The notes under the pieces: model-generated
Told to the model about the DNA's origin: nothing
Database searches by the model: none
Seen by the model: only the letters and a program-made list of their open reading frames with translations
Made by a program: the position numbers and the translations under genes
Shown: piece by piece, positions 48,701 through 58,858 of the stretch
Layout of the letters: every line of letters starts with the position of its first letter
Position numbering within the stretch: position 1 is the stretch's first letter
Assembly (NCBI GenBank): GCA_932521025.1
Contig: OW051469.1
Coordinates: forward strand, 3,174,398 to 3,238,397
Length of the DNA: 64,000 nt
Source of the DNA: Oscheius onirici
Lineage: Eukaryota; Nematoda; Chromadorea; Rhabditida; Rhabditidae
Reading direction: 5' to 3'

Positions 48701-51500
48701 GAGACGGTCGAACGTCTTCTGCCAAGCTTCCAAAAGTACTGACTTTGCGGGTTGAGAAATAAACATATACTGCAGGTTGTTTCTGCTACTGATAGAAGGA
48801 CAGCTGCAGATCAAAGAATTCGGTTCCATTGACCCACCTGAAGTTCTCCAGCACTGCTGAGCAGACCAGCCCCATAGACCTTGTACTGCGGCTTGCCACC
48901 ACTGATCTTTGGATCAGAATCCACACTGGACAGTCCGAATTCAATCGAGAAGAAGTACAGCTAAATTACGGCACTTTCTGATCAAGTAGTCCGGATTACT
49001 GTAGCCAGCTTCTTCAGGTCAGTCTCACTGGCCCCCAGAGAAGCCAATCCGATTTCTTGACTAAACTGTGCAAAGTCTGGGTCAGCAAAAAGAGCCATGT
49101 GTCCCATCAGTTCGTGTACCGTATCCCTAAAGAGGACTTGGTCAGAAAGATACAGAACTTACGGTTCAGGAGTGTAGAAGGGATCGGCTCCGTGACGAAC
49201 ATACTGAGTACAGAAGAAGACGCGGAAGGCCAGTCCGGCTAGAAAGTCACGGGCCGAGAGGTATCCTGCTACTGGACGAACTCGAAAACCTGTCTTCGCT
49301 GGAACAGTTCGGGTTACGGTAAGTTTATAGCTACAGTACCTCTGAGGAAGCGACAGATGTCCTCAAGCTGAGGGATGTTGTTTTCCGAGTATCCACAATG
49401 ACGCTCCAGTAGATCGAAATTGTCCAGGAATTCTTGGCAAGCGTATCTGGAACATATACCGTGCTCTAATAGAAGCCCACCACTTTACGTAATTTACGCA
49501 ATTACGTATTCTCATTTCTTGTGGTCAAGACGACATTTTCTGACTTTATGATGTTCTGCAAAGTTGTAGCCCCTGACGTCCGCTACAACTTTGCAGAACA
49601 CCAAAAAGCTGAAAAATGTCGTCTTTACCCTGAAAAACGCGAATACGTAATTGCCTATCTTACGTAAAGGGGTGGGCTTCTATTAGACTTTTACGGTACT
49701 GTCTCTCTGACTCTCTCACCTCTTGTGCAACTCTCTCAGTTTCCTGTAGATGATTCCCCAAGTTTTTGTCTCCGTCTCACTATAATCAATCCTCGGAATC
49801 GGCTGTCCGCTGAAATGGTCTTAAAACTATTTTCTGCCTAATGCCCTACTGTCTATAATTGTTGGCCACTTCAGCAAACATCATTCTTCTGGAGCGGTAT
49901 TCTTTATCCTTGAATCCCTGCAAAAATATCCAGACAATATGTTAATTTTCTCATTACTGACCGGATGGTCAGCATCCAATCCATCAGCGCCGCCGTACAT
50001 GATGACTCGCTTGGCGCAAATGTCCAGATCGTAAATATTTTTCGGAAACCACTGACTGCCAGTGATGGCATCTGGAAAAAGAAGTTGAGAAAAAAGGTTT
50101 TTCGTGATATGGATCCGAACCTCTGACCATCAGATTATTAGACATGCGCGTTATCCACTAATGCGACAAATTCACACCCGTATTTTCTCGTCATGAATGG
50201 CCTTCCCTAGATTTCTTGCAAAAGTATTCGAAATAATCCAAGTTTGAGGTATAGTCTATTTCCAACGAATATAGCCACCAGAACAAATTCAAACTGGCTA
50301 TATCTAACAGTTTCGTTGTCATATAGGTATTTTTTCACGTAGAGATCGAAAATAAGGTCGAAAACATCGAAGAATGTCGAAAACCCATGGAAACATCCAG
50401 CTTTTGATTAAATACAATGAGAATCGCATGATGCCGGCCCGTGATCGTGCCGGGACCAGTCAATTTCGTTTTCGAAAATCCTTTAAAGAATTGATTTGGT
50501 GGCTATATTCGTTGGAAGTAGACTATAATTTAGTGATTCCGACATTGCGAAAGCAGAGGTTGGAAGAAATTTTGAAAAGCTCTTCCCTTGAGGAAGAGCA
50601 ACGTGACTTTCTTTTTGATCTTGATTAACGTGATCTGATTTTGAGACTGAAACTTACCCATAGCTCCTGGCTCAATAAACTTTTCCTCAACTGGCGGCTT
50701 CATTGTGAAAGAAACCTCGTGGACCTGAATATTTCCTGATAAAATTCTAGAAAAAGACGCTTACTTCCAGTCCTCGACGTCTCATGATCTCTAGAGCGTC
50801 TTCACTGCTCATTCCCGGCAGTAGTTCCAGCTCGACGAGCATTTCCATCTGTCCAGCTGAGCCGTCTTGACAGTCACGCGATTCCATGTGCTTGACACGG
50901 GTATTGGCCTAAAAACCGTCTTTCTGACTCTGTCTTACTGGCATTCAGTCTCTTTGTCTCTCTCAGTCCCTCTGTCCAACTGACCGGCATATTACTGATC
51001 ATGTCCGAGATTCCATCGACCACTCTATTGCATCTGGCAATGATGGTCAGAATGGGACAGCCTTCTCCATCCAGAGCTGGGAGAGAGTCCTGAACAGACA
51101 TATTTTTCTCAGTTTCTCTTTTCATTTTCAATCACTTTCAAGCAAAACGTAATTACAACGAAAGGCTGTGTGGGAACGATCTCCAGGGAGAGTCCGAACA
51201 AATTGCACCAACAAAATTATCCAGTCAGTGAATTGGAATTCAGAGATTTCGTGACAGGACCACAGTTTCAGGTTCCCTGATTCTATTCATTGAAATACGA
51301 TTACGGTAGCTCTTCAGATAGTCAGCCTTACCGTTTTTTCACTGAAGAGCTCTCTCACATCCTCCTCCGGAACAAATGGGATTCCCAAGCTACCGCTTCG
51401 ACGAAAACGACGCTTAAAGTCCTCGAGACGATTGTCATTGGATCCACTGATCTGTTCTATTAATAAGTTCAGTAGCAGTACTCACACAGTAGTCGACATG
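45799..51500 (-). CDS. cat-2: Tyrosine hydroxylase (dopamine synthesis)
   Basis: Fifteen exons from 51500 to 45799 sum to 500 residues. The N-terminus has basic Ser sites ([12 protein letters not shown]), as in the phosphoregulated N-terminus of tyrosine hydroxylase. An ACT-like regulatory domain ([18 protein letters not shown]) precedes the catalytic domain: [72 protein letters not shown] (two iron His), FFSIEFGL (iron Glu) and [13 protein letters not shown]. The tetramerisation tail ends [10 protein letters not shown]. The enzyme converts tyrosine to L-DOPA with tetrahydrobiopterin, Fe(II) and O2. Intron 12 (46167-48837) contains two plus-strand genes. Two smaller introns contain MITEs and a tRNA-like SINE. 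I am confident of cat-2 rather than pah-1 or tph-1 because of the C-terminal and ACT-region text. Confidence 0.96.
46382..47070 (+). CDS. SXP/RAL-2 (DUF148) secreted protein nested in a cat-2 intron
   Basis: Three exons (46382-46591, 46632-46817, 46858-47070) give 202 residues. A signal peptide ([18 protein letters not shown]) is followed by a helical DUF148-type domain ([45 protein letters not shown]) and a Gln-rich tail ([15 protein letters not shown]). SXP/RAL-2 proteins are nematode-specific secreted proteins of unclear function, known as antigens in parasites. AATAAA is at 47111-47116. It lies wholly inside cat-2 intron 12 on the opposite strand, 215 bp from cat-2 exon 13. Confidence 0.82.
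47117..48280. other. Gap between the two genes nested in the cat-2 intron
   Basis: No supported exon. An ORF at 47173-47421 on the minus strand lacks splice support. A TATAAATTGCTCTCAATTAG segment near 48115 shares AAATTGCTCTC with repeats at 21830 and 30055. Confidence 0.45.
48281..48742 (+). CDS. Unrecognised 153-residue protein nested in a cat-2 intron
   Basis: Single exon starting [10 protein letters not shown]. It is acidic and helical ([45 protein letters not shown]), with no signal peptide. Codon use is G/C-rich at third positions, unlike the flanking intron. The frame stays open 81 bp upstream without an ATG. AATAAA at 48758-48763 lies only 75 bp from cat-2 exon 12 on the other strand. 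No family recognised. The single-exon structure could reflect retroposition, but no poly(A) tract is visible. Confidence 0.65.
   Translation: MSPGHFYLEFPSSSSLDCDYSFYYDPKEPPETTAIEVKRLNILATAIFKYNFDSRGRLPILLAHRRLVERLVLEIFPTDLNQREMSFFYEEEEEALDTTQSIHVYYSRNRFLQFILFQAIRLQMYDCRDEDLVKIRKSILETVERLLPSFQKY
49467..49685. mobile_element. Palindromic MITE in a cat-2 intron
   Basis: Inverted termini AATAGAAGCCCACCACTTTA and TAAAGGGGTGGGCTTCTATT flank a core hairpin of the GTTCTGCAAAGTTGTAG family (49549-49601). TA lies at both ends. The host intron (49447-49719) is 273 bp, so without the element it would be a typical 54-nt intron. No ORF. Confidence 0.85.
50104..50230 (-). repeat. tRNA-like SINE-type element, Ile-like anticodon loop, in a cat-2 intron
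   Basis: Minus strand: an upstream block GAAATCTAGGGAAGGCCATT...ATACGGGTGTGAATTTGTCGC, then A-box-like GCATTAGTGGATAACGCG, anticodon loop CTAATAA, B-box AGAGGTTCGGATCC, and a T run (CCTTTTTTC). The same upstream block precedes the copy at 11395-11545. Confidence 0.6.
50251..50527. mobile_element. TIR element (MITE) in a cat-2 intron
   Basis: Inverted termini TATAGTCTATTTCCAACGAA (50251 on) and TTCGTTGGAAGTAGACTATA (to 50527), continuing inward as ATAGCCACCA/TGGTGGCTAT. TA at the outermost ends is compatible with a TA target site. The open frame 50374-50628 runs out of the right TIR into unique intron DNA and is probably not a gene. Confidence 0.8.
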
Positions 51501-53434
51501 GTTCTTCCAGCCACTGGCTTCTTCGAGTAGTAGAGAAATTTCATGGCTGAGGCCATGACGAGAGAATATGGGAAATGGTAACTTGGGGGAGGAGCTGGGA
51601 AAGGCAATCACACCTTCTTGATTAATTCCGTATGCAGCTCGCCAAATAAATGTATCCGGTTACCGTCTATCTTGGATCACGTAAGAGAGACTGACGTGGG
51701 AAATTGGGCATGAATAAATGAGAGACAAAAAAAAGTAGTAGACAATAATTTGTTGTCTTTATACCTCTGTTCTCTACCGTAGGCAGAATTCTGTAAAAAC
51801 AATTAGACCGGCATTTTGAGATCTACCGAGTCACAGAAACAAATAGCAAAGGCATTAGCTTCAGCAACAGGCTCGACAGTTAGACAGTTTAGGAAGATCC
51901 GGTGGTTTGATATCTTTTTGATCCGGGGCGTGTAGAGAATTCAAAAATTTTAGGTTCTTCTGAATATGATGACTTTTGAAAGCCGTTATACTCTTGTCAG
52001 GACAGCAAATAAGAAGTAAACGGACCAAATTTAATCAACAGTACAGGCTAAAAACAGTTCTCGACGACAAGAGTGTGTAGGTATATCTTTTTAAATGTTT
52101 ATTATAGAAAAAAGACAAGAAGAAAACCCAGGTTAGTCAAACTTTTTTATCACCAGATACCCATGTCATCTGATGATCTAAAAGGACTTCCCTTTTACCA
52201 TTTCAACATATGTCTCGGCCCAAGATTATTATCGGCTGTTGGAGGTGCCGACGGGTAGACTGACGAACCGACGGTTGACACATTACAGTAGACATCCTGT
52301 AGATCACTGAGAGATAATGATGTAACGAAAAACAGTGACCTTTTACCTGGTACGTTTGATTCATGACCTCTTCCGAAAGACGGTCGTTCGAAACAAGATC
52401 AAGTATGGATCCCTAAAATGTTCTAGGTCATTTGGCGTTCGGGCTAAAATGAAAAGAAGAGCATAAGAGAAGAAGGTTGTGCTGACTGGCCGGCTGGCAT
52501 CCGTCACGTTGTAAAAGACTGGGAGCAGATGCGACCACAAAATAGAAAGAAGACGGGAAGCGGGAGGTCCGCAAACCACACATAGGGGCCACTACTGCCA
52601 AAAAGCTGAACGATGTTAACAGTTTGTCTCTCTCCCTGTCTGTTATCATTTTTTACAAGTCTATGCTTCAAACAAGAGATTTCCGGTCAAGCGCAATCTC
52701 ATCTACCATAGCAGCTAATAATCAGTTGTGAGGTTCGTCCTCTTCCAAGCAAGTTGCCTCAACAAGTACAGCCCGAGCAACAATTATTGACTCTCTCGGC
52801 CATAAAGTTTTGTGTGTATGAGATATTGCAAATCGGCAATATGTTCCCCTTTTCTACATTTGGGATGTTTCGTGTTCAAAATCGGAGTTGGTGAAACACA
52901 TTTCTCAAGAATGGGTGACTTGGTCTAAAATTCTGGGCGGTAGTTGACATCACCAATGGCCATCCAGCGCCAATGGAATTAGCTTGGTTCCTTTACACAG
53001 GAAGGCTGGGATATAGATAGGGTGCGTGAAGAACCTTGTTTTAAAACTCTGCCAAAACTCGTAGATCATCTAGGGGTCTGAATTTTTGACACATTCATTG
53101 ATCGGACTGTAGGCTCCCAATCCTATCCAATAATCTACTCCAATTTTGAAGTGGAAGCAGAGGTGTCCTTGAAATTACAGTTGGACCCGAGAGACAGGAG
53201 GAGTAGTATGTTTTGGTCTCTTGATACTCTCCAAAAACTACAGCCTAGTTTCATTCTGTCACACCCATTAAAGTCACATTTTATGGCCTATTTGCTCCGG
53301 GTCGAAGAAGAAGTCTTTTACGTAAGAATGTCCTTTATCAGTAGGGATTTCTGCTCCGGTACGTTCTTCCATGCTTCCGATAAGGTGTCCCCTTCAAAAG
53401 GACGACAAGGTCGTCCCGTTCTCATTCCGCCGAA
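51501..53434. other. Intergenic, including the cat-2 upstream region
   Basis: The cat-2 promoter is presumably in 51501-52000. It contains a GATTAATT element at about 51620, compatible with a homeodomain site but not diagnostic. Short ORFs (52073-52258, 53151-53483) lack support. A CTCGACAGTTAGACAG motif at about 51876 recurs elsewhere in the window. Confidence 0.45.
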
Positions 53435-54297
53435 ATGTTCTCCCGACTTCTTCTTGTTTCTTATCTCTTTGCAGCAGCTCTAGCCTGCGATAAATGGCCT
53501 AATGGAACTGATACCAAGTAAGTTTTCTCGTCTTTTTTTGTAAATATTCCTGTCCAGGTACAACTGGTGGCAATGCGGTGGCGATATCCAGATCAGTTCA
53601 GCCGTTCCACAAGATATGAATGGACAGTATGAATATCCTATTCATTTGAGCAAGCCTCTTCAAATTGTCACGCAGGCCAACAATCCTACTCACACTTATG
53701 ACAAATTGAACAATGTGGGTTAACTGAACTTTCTGTCTCAGTCTCTTAATCTTTCTGTGTCATACTCATCTTTCCAGACAATTTACGTCTGGGAGTGGAA
53801 CATGAATACTTGTGGATGGTCTACAGTACCCACTTTCAACATGCTCAATAACTTGGGTGAGTTTATCACTACAGACTCGACAGTTAGACAGCCAGTTGTG
53901 GCAAGTCACAAAATGCTCTCGCATACTCACAGAAATCATTTTCAAGTTTTGTGATGTTCTAGAAAGTTGTAGTTTTTGATCCGCTCTACAACTTTTTAGA
54001 ACATCGCTAAGCTCAAAAATGAATCCTTGACCTGGTTTTATCCAATTTCTTCCAGACGCCTGTACAAACGGAGTCACCTGCCCCATCAAGACTGGAAAGC
54101 GTGAGTTTATTCTGAAAAAGTTACTAGTCTTAATCTCCTCAGAGCAGCTGACCTTCATTATGGACTTTTCTCCCTACCAAAAGATCATCAATCTGCTCAC
54201 GAACGACGCTCCTTACGAGCTCCAGTACATTCTGAACAACAACCAGATTGGCCGGGCTTTGTGTCTGAACTTCCAGGCTCGTGCCTACGTGAAATAA
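53435..54297 (+). CDS. ML-domain (MD-2/NPC2-like) lipid-recognition protein
   Basis: Five exons (53435-53517, 53558-53714, 53778-53856, 54056-54100, 54143-54297) give 172 residues. A signal peptide (MFSRLLLVSYLFAAALA) is followed by a small beta-rich secreted domain with paired cysteines (ACDKW; NWWQCGG; NTCGW; DACTNGVTCPIK; RALCLNF), a pattern like NPC2/HE1 relatives of nematodes (heh-1 type). ML proteins bind sterols or other lipids in the lumen or outside the cell. The intron before exon 4 carries a hairpin repeat. AATAAA is at 54306. Confidence 0.7.
53951..54005. repeat. Hairpin repeat, GTTCTGCAAAGTTGTAG family
   Basis: GTGATGTTCTAGAAAGTTGT and CTCTACAACTTTTTAGAACA are the arms. The stem extends outward imperfectly (AAATCATTTTCAAG / CTCAAAAATGAATC). 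It lies in the ML-gene intron. Confidence 0.75.
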
Positions 54298-54813
54298 CCC
54301 ATAATAATAAACATTTTTACGGTCTCAAAATGTGTGTTTTTGTGAAAAGAAAAAACTACCGTAATCCGTGAAACTACTTGTTAACCGAGCCAGCTAACTT
54401 CCAAGTGAAACTTATTTTTGAAACAAAAGGCGACTCTCTGATTCCAGCCTCTACCGTACCCTCTCTCTTTGCAGCGCTCCTTATCAGTCGAAAGAGAGAG
54501 ACAGTGTCGGTTTAATTACCCAAATTTGAGGTATTCAAATACTTCCGGCCCTGCCCCCATGCAGAGGTTGAAGGAAATTTTGAAACGGCTCGTCCGAAAG
54601 GGGAGGCAACAAGTTCATTTCCAAAATCAGAACTTCCAGGATTTAACTTGTTGAATGTTAGAAAATGTTTACAGCTTTTGACCCTTTGAGCTGGCTCTGA
54701 CTCACAGCCAACAGCTGTCTTCCTTGAAATGATCGTGCGATAGCTACACAAATTCTGGGTATTTTTTCTCGGGCGGGGATAAAAAGACGGGCACGCTTGA
54801 GAATCTGATAGGA

Positions 54814-55455
54814 ATGAAGCTTGTTGTCCTCCTCCTTGCAGTTTTTATCTTCAGCGTTCAATCTTTTCCATCCACTGAAAGGGAACATCGAGAATTTGAG
54901 GGAGAATTGGGAAAGGTAGGCGGTTCTACTTTTGTCTTGGATTTATTTTGGCCTCTCGCTGTTTTTTTTAATGTCAAAGACCATTTGTTCCCAGATGATG
55001 GAGTTCACACCAGATTTTGTAGCATCGAGCTCTACTGAAGCCTCGAAAATCTCAGCAGTACAGTTGACGGATCCTGCGATTTCAATTGCTGCGCCTATCC
55101 GGAATCGAGTGAAAAGAGCTCCAAGAGGAGCTTTTGGCATGACACTTATCAGGATTGTTCTCAGTCCCCACAATGCCCTCGTCATTGACCAGACCTGGAA
55201 CCGCCAAAGTGTCAATTCGTATTGGAGGTGAGAAAATTAGAAATGTACTGCTATTAGGACTAAAATCTTGTCTGATCTTGTTCATTCGTTGGATTTAGAA
55301 ATGCCGGAGTAGCCTCAGAAGTACCCGATTCAGAAGAAGTAGCTGAAAGGAAAGCTGCTCTGAAAGAGATGGAAAACCTTTTTTCTCTTGTTGGCTGCTT
55401 ATTGTGTATCTTCTTCGTATTGTTTTATTTATGTCGAAGGTTCAATAAAGATTGA
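54814..55455 (+). CDS. Small type I membrane protein of unknown family
   Basis: Three exons (54814-54915, 54995-55227, 55299-55455) give 163 residues. A signal peptide (MKLVVLLLAVFIFSVQS), a possible furin site (NRVKR before APRGAFG), a short ectodomain, and one C-terminal membrane segment (NLFSLVGCLLCIFFVLFYLC) followed by RRFNKD. I do not recognise it. The AATAAA signal (55444-55449) lies within the coding sequence, four bases before the stop codon. Confidence 0.72.
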
Positions 55456-55516
55456 AGCTTTTCGAATCTTTCAAAAATACGCTCTTTTCAGACTGAAGAC
55501 GATATATTTGAACTTC

Positions 55517-55576
55517 CCGATGTTCTGCAAAGTTGTAGAGGAGATCAATGACTACATATAACTTTGCAGAACATCG
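55517..55576. repeat. Hairpin repeat, GTTCTGCAAAGTTGTAG family
   Basis: CGATGTTCTGCAAAGTTGTA and ATAACTTTGCAGAACATCG form an almost perfect stem. The arms continue outward with weaker pairing. It lies about 60 bp after the stop of the small membrane protein. Confidence 0.8.
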
Positions 55577-56082
55577 AAAAAGTCGAAAATTTCGTTTTCA
55601 ACCAGAAAAAAGGAAAAGGAAGGAACTTGAAAAATGGAAAAAAACTGCATGCTGTTTACAAAGCGCACAGTTTTAAATTTTGGTGCTGTCGTCCACTAGC
55701 AGCTGTTAGCCATTTCTTCGCCTTTTCTCTACTTTTTTCTGTTGTTTTTCCGTTACTTTAACTCAAATATCGCTAAAAAAAACGTGTGCGACACTATAGA
55801 AACCCCTTTTGGAAGAATTCACAACCAGCAAAAGCTTTAAAATCAGGTCATTTGATCTCGATACTTGTTTACCTGCCCTTTTCCACATTTATCCCATTCA
55901 GTTATCGATTTCTGTCATTCGCAGAGCCGAAATTAGGTCACAGATTTGTTCACAATCGCCAAAAGTGTCTGTCTATCGATTTCTGAGTGCTTTCAGCATC
56001 GAAACCCCATTTTCACCTCTTCTTTGCTCTCTTCAATTTTTCATTGAAAAAGTGCCTTTTTGCAGAAAATTCGACGGCAGCT

Positions 56083-57935
56083 ATGAGGATATCCGTATGG
56101 AGATGGACATTTTTACTCCTGCTCGCCCAGTCAGTTCTAGGAGATCCCATTTCGTTAGCAATAGGTCAGTTTCGAGGCCACACACGCGGCAGCATGCTTG
56201 TTGTGGTGACCGCAGTCTCCACAGTTAGACAGCTTCTTCAATTGCCACTTCTATTGGTGATCTTGCAGGCGGAGCCGTTCTACTGGCCGGAACGGGCCTC
56301 ATCAAATTCCGAGAAGAGATTCGCTGTCGACTTTACGAGTGCTGCAGCGAGCCCTATGTAGTACCCAATTTTTACAGTGAGTTTTTGTTTTTTTCCTCAC
56401 AAAATACCCTCCTTTTAGATATGAAAGCAGCCCTGGAGCGGAACGTCTACGGCCAGCATCTCGTCTTGGACACTGTCTGGAATACGGTAATGGCACATTG
56501 GAAGGTCCCGAAACCGAGGAAACCGCTCGTCTTGTCCTTTCATGGCTACACGGGAACCGGGAAGAATCACGTCTCCAGACAGATTGTCGAAAATATTTAC
56601 AAGTGAGCATAGTTTTTTTTCCCCGTTTTTTTGCTCAAATTCCTCATAATCTTCGAGGCTGTTTGCCCAAACTGGTTCATTTTAGCTCCAGACGAACAGC
56701 CTGGAAATCGACAATAATGAGATCTTTGTTGACCAACGAGATGTCTGGTTAACTGCCGAGTTGTGGCTTTCTAAAAACACTGCTGTCTAGCTGTCGATGA
56801 TATAGCCGATAACAACGAAGTGGTTTTCTAACCGTAAAAATGACACAACTGTCGATGTTCAGGCCGGGTATAAGTACTAGACTGTCTAACTGTCGAAACG
56901 GCTGCCAGCCACACAATATATCGATGAAAATAACAAATTATGTTTTCAGAAACGGCATGCGAAGCTCCTTCGTGCATCACATCGTAGCCACTTCAGAATA
57001 TCCGGACAGGAGTCGAATGGACGAATATCAGGTACTTATCACTTCTATTTTGTCTAATTTTCCCAAATTTTCAGCTAAAACTCCGCGAAAGAATCCTCTC
57101 GGCAGCGAAAAAGTGCGAAAGAGCAATCTTCATCTTCGACGAGATTGACAAAATGCCGGAGCAGCTTTTGAACAGCATCAAGCCCTTCCTCGACTACTAT
57201 GACCAAGTGCTGGAGGTCGATTTTCGTCACTCAATTTTCATCTTCTTGAGCAATCAGGGCGGCGCGACCATAGCCAACATAGCCAAAGACCATCATTTGG
57301 CCGGAAAGAATAGGGAAGATCTCACTCTGAAGCATTTCGAAGGTCCCGTCATGAAGGAGGCCTTCAACAAAGAAGGTAAAACATATTTTTACGTAAAACT
57401 GGCATTTTAGGCGGTCTAAAGATGTCGGAGCTGATTACGAGTCAACTAATCGACCATTTCGTGCCATTCCTGCCGCTGGAGCGACAGCATGTAGTCATGT
57501 GCACTGAAGACTATCTGCGGACGAGAGGACGACACGATTTGGCAGCCGAGCCGGAGTTTGTGGACAAAATTGTCGATTCGTTAGAGGTGAGCCACAGCAG
57601 ACTTGTTGTGGCTGGCCACAGACTCGTTAGACAGCTACGCGGTTGTGGCCAGTGACTCTGATTTCTCAAATACGTGACTCTAATTTCTCAAATAGTTTTC
57701 AAAGCAAAGACTCCACAGTCGCACAGCTTTCCTTTTTAGTGCCATAAACTCAGAGCAATTTTGTCTTACCAGGCCGCAGTCTCTTTTCCCATAATTCTTC
57801 CGTTTGTAGTATTTCCCGAAAGGAGCACCCGTCTTCTCCAGTTCCGGCTGCAAACGAATCGCCCAGAAGGCCGAGCTGGAAATGAACAAACGCAAACCGC
57901 AGCTGGCCACATTCGACGGACACGACGAGATCTGA
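56083..57935 (+). CDS. Torsin, AAA+ ATPase of the ER and nuclear envelope
   Basis: Seven exons (56083-56164, 56269-56376, 56419-56602, 56950-57031, 57075-57375, 57411-57586, 57810-57935) give 352 residues. A signal peptide (FLLLLAQSVLG) is followed by GLIKFREEIRCRLYECC, then Walker A with the torsin-type Asn (GYTGTGKN), Walker B (IFIFDEID), the sensor region (IFLSNQGG) and the C-terminal redox Cys motif (SSSGCKRI). Torsins are lumenal and act with LAP1/LULL1 cofactors on nuclear-envelope structure. C. elegans has three (ooc-5, tor-1, tor-2); orthology is not resolved here. Confidence 0.94.
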
Positions 57936-58858
57936 AAAGACGAAGAAAAAATTTCCCTCCTTTCCCTTTCTGTGATACCGATACGTGTATTTTATATTGC
58001 TTCAACAGTTTTTTGTGAATGCATCTCCCTCTTTTTCTCTATCTCTCTCTAAAAACACGGGATCTCATCATCAGCCTCGGTTTGAAAATATGTTCTTTTT
58101 TACGTTTATTTGTAGAAGATCTTATGATTATTAATACGGCGTATAAACAACGCTATTTTCAGCCTATCAGTATGTTTCATTTGCAGGCTTATTCCCATGG
58201 CTGTGAAAGTAGACGCGGGTGTCAAGTGTTCGATATCGTCGAAGTTTTTCACTTCGATCTGACATTGAGTCGGTAGACTTTGCCGATGAGATGCCACGAA
58301 GAAGAAGACACCACGCTGCTTGTATTGTCCTCCACTATACATTAATTGCTTTTATTTTCACAAGCTGTGCGAGTGCTTCCTCAAGCGCTCCTCAGCGATT
58401 TTACAAACGCCAGAATCTACTGTGGAAAGAAGAGGATTCCAATCCCAGAACTGCGACACAGCGGGATTGTCAAGTCAACACTCATGGCTTCACCAGCGAT
58501 GCTCGTCTCTACAGTGATTCCACCAAGTCAAGCAGCCGTCTACCCCGAACAAGAAGACAACTCCAATCAAGAAGATGTCTTCACGACTCGGTCAGGATGT
58601 CACCTCCTGGATGAGAAGAAACTGGGCAGTGGTCGAGACCCGAGAGTGGCGAAGGATTCCAAGAAACGACCGTTTCTGCATGATACCCCTCGATTCCGTC
58701 CAAATAAACTGTTAAACTATACATTAACCTGCTTTCAGACCTTTACAGCAATTCTTCGGTTCTTTTCTGATCTCCAAGTTTCAGACAGCGCAACCACGTC
58801 GTAGGAAATCTTTCAGCGCTTTTTCAAGCTCTAGTAGTTCGGTTTTGTTCAACCGCGA
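57936..58858 (+). other. Region between torsin and the LINE; possible LINE 5' sequence
   Basis: Overlapping open frames at 58219-58614 and 58346-58804 on the plus strand are long for random sequence but show no domain. They may belong to the 5' region or first ORF of the LINE that follows. No Cys-rich nucleic-acid-binding motif is visible. Confidence 0.35.

Noticed and set aside
49126-49163. Tyr substitution in [12 protein letters not shown] of tyrosine hydroxylase
   Set aside because: Reading straight through the exon end suggests Tyr, but correct splicing of 49163 to 49126 restores [12 protein letters not shown].
50374-50628. 85-codon ORF in a cat-2 intron
   Set aside because: It overlaps the right terminal inverted repeat of a MITE and shows no domain or splice support.
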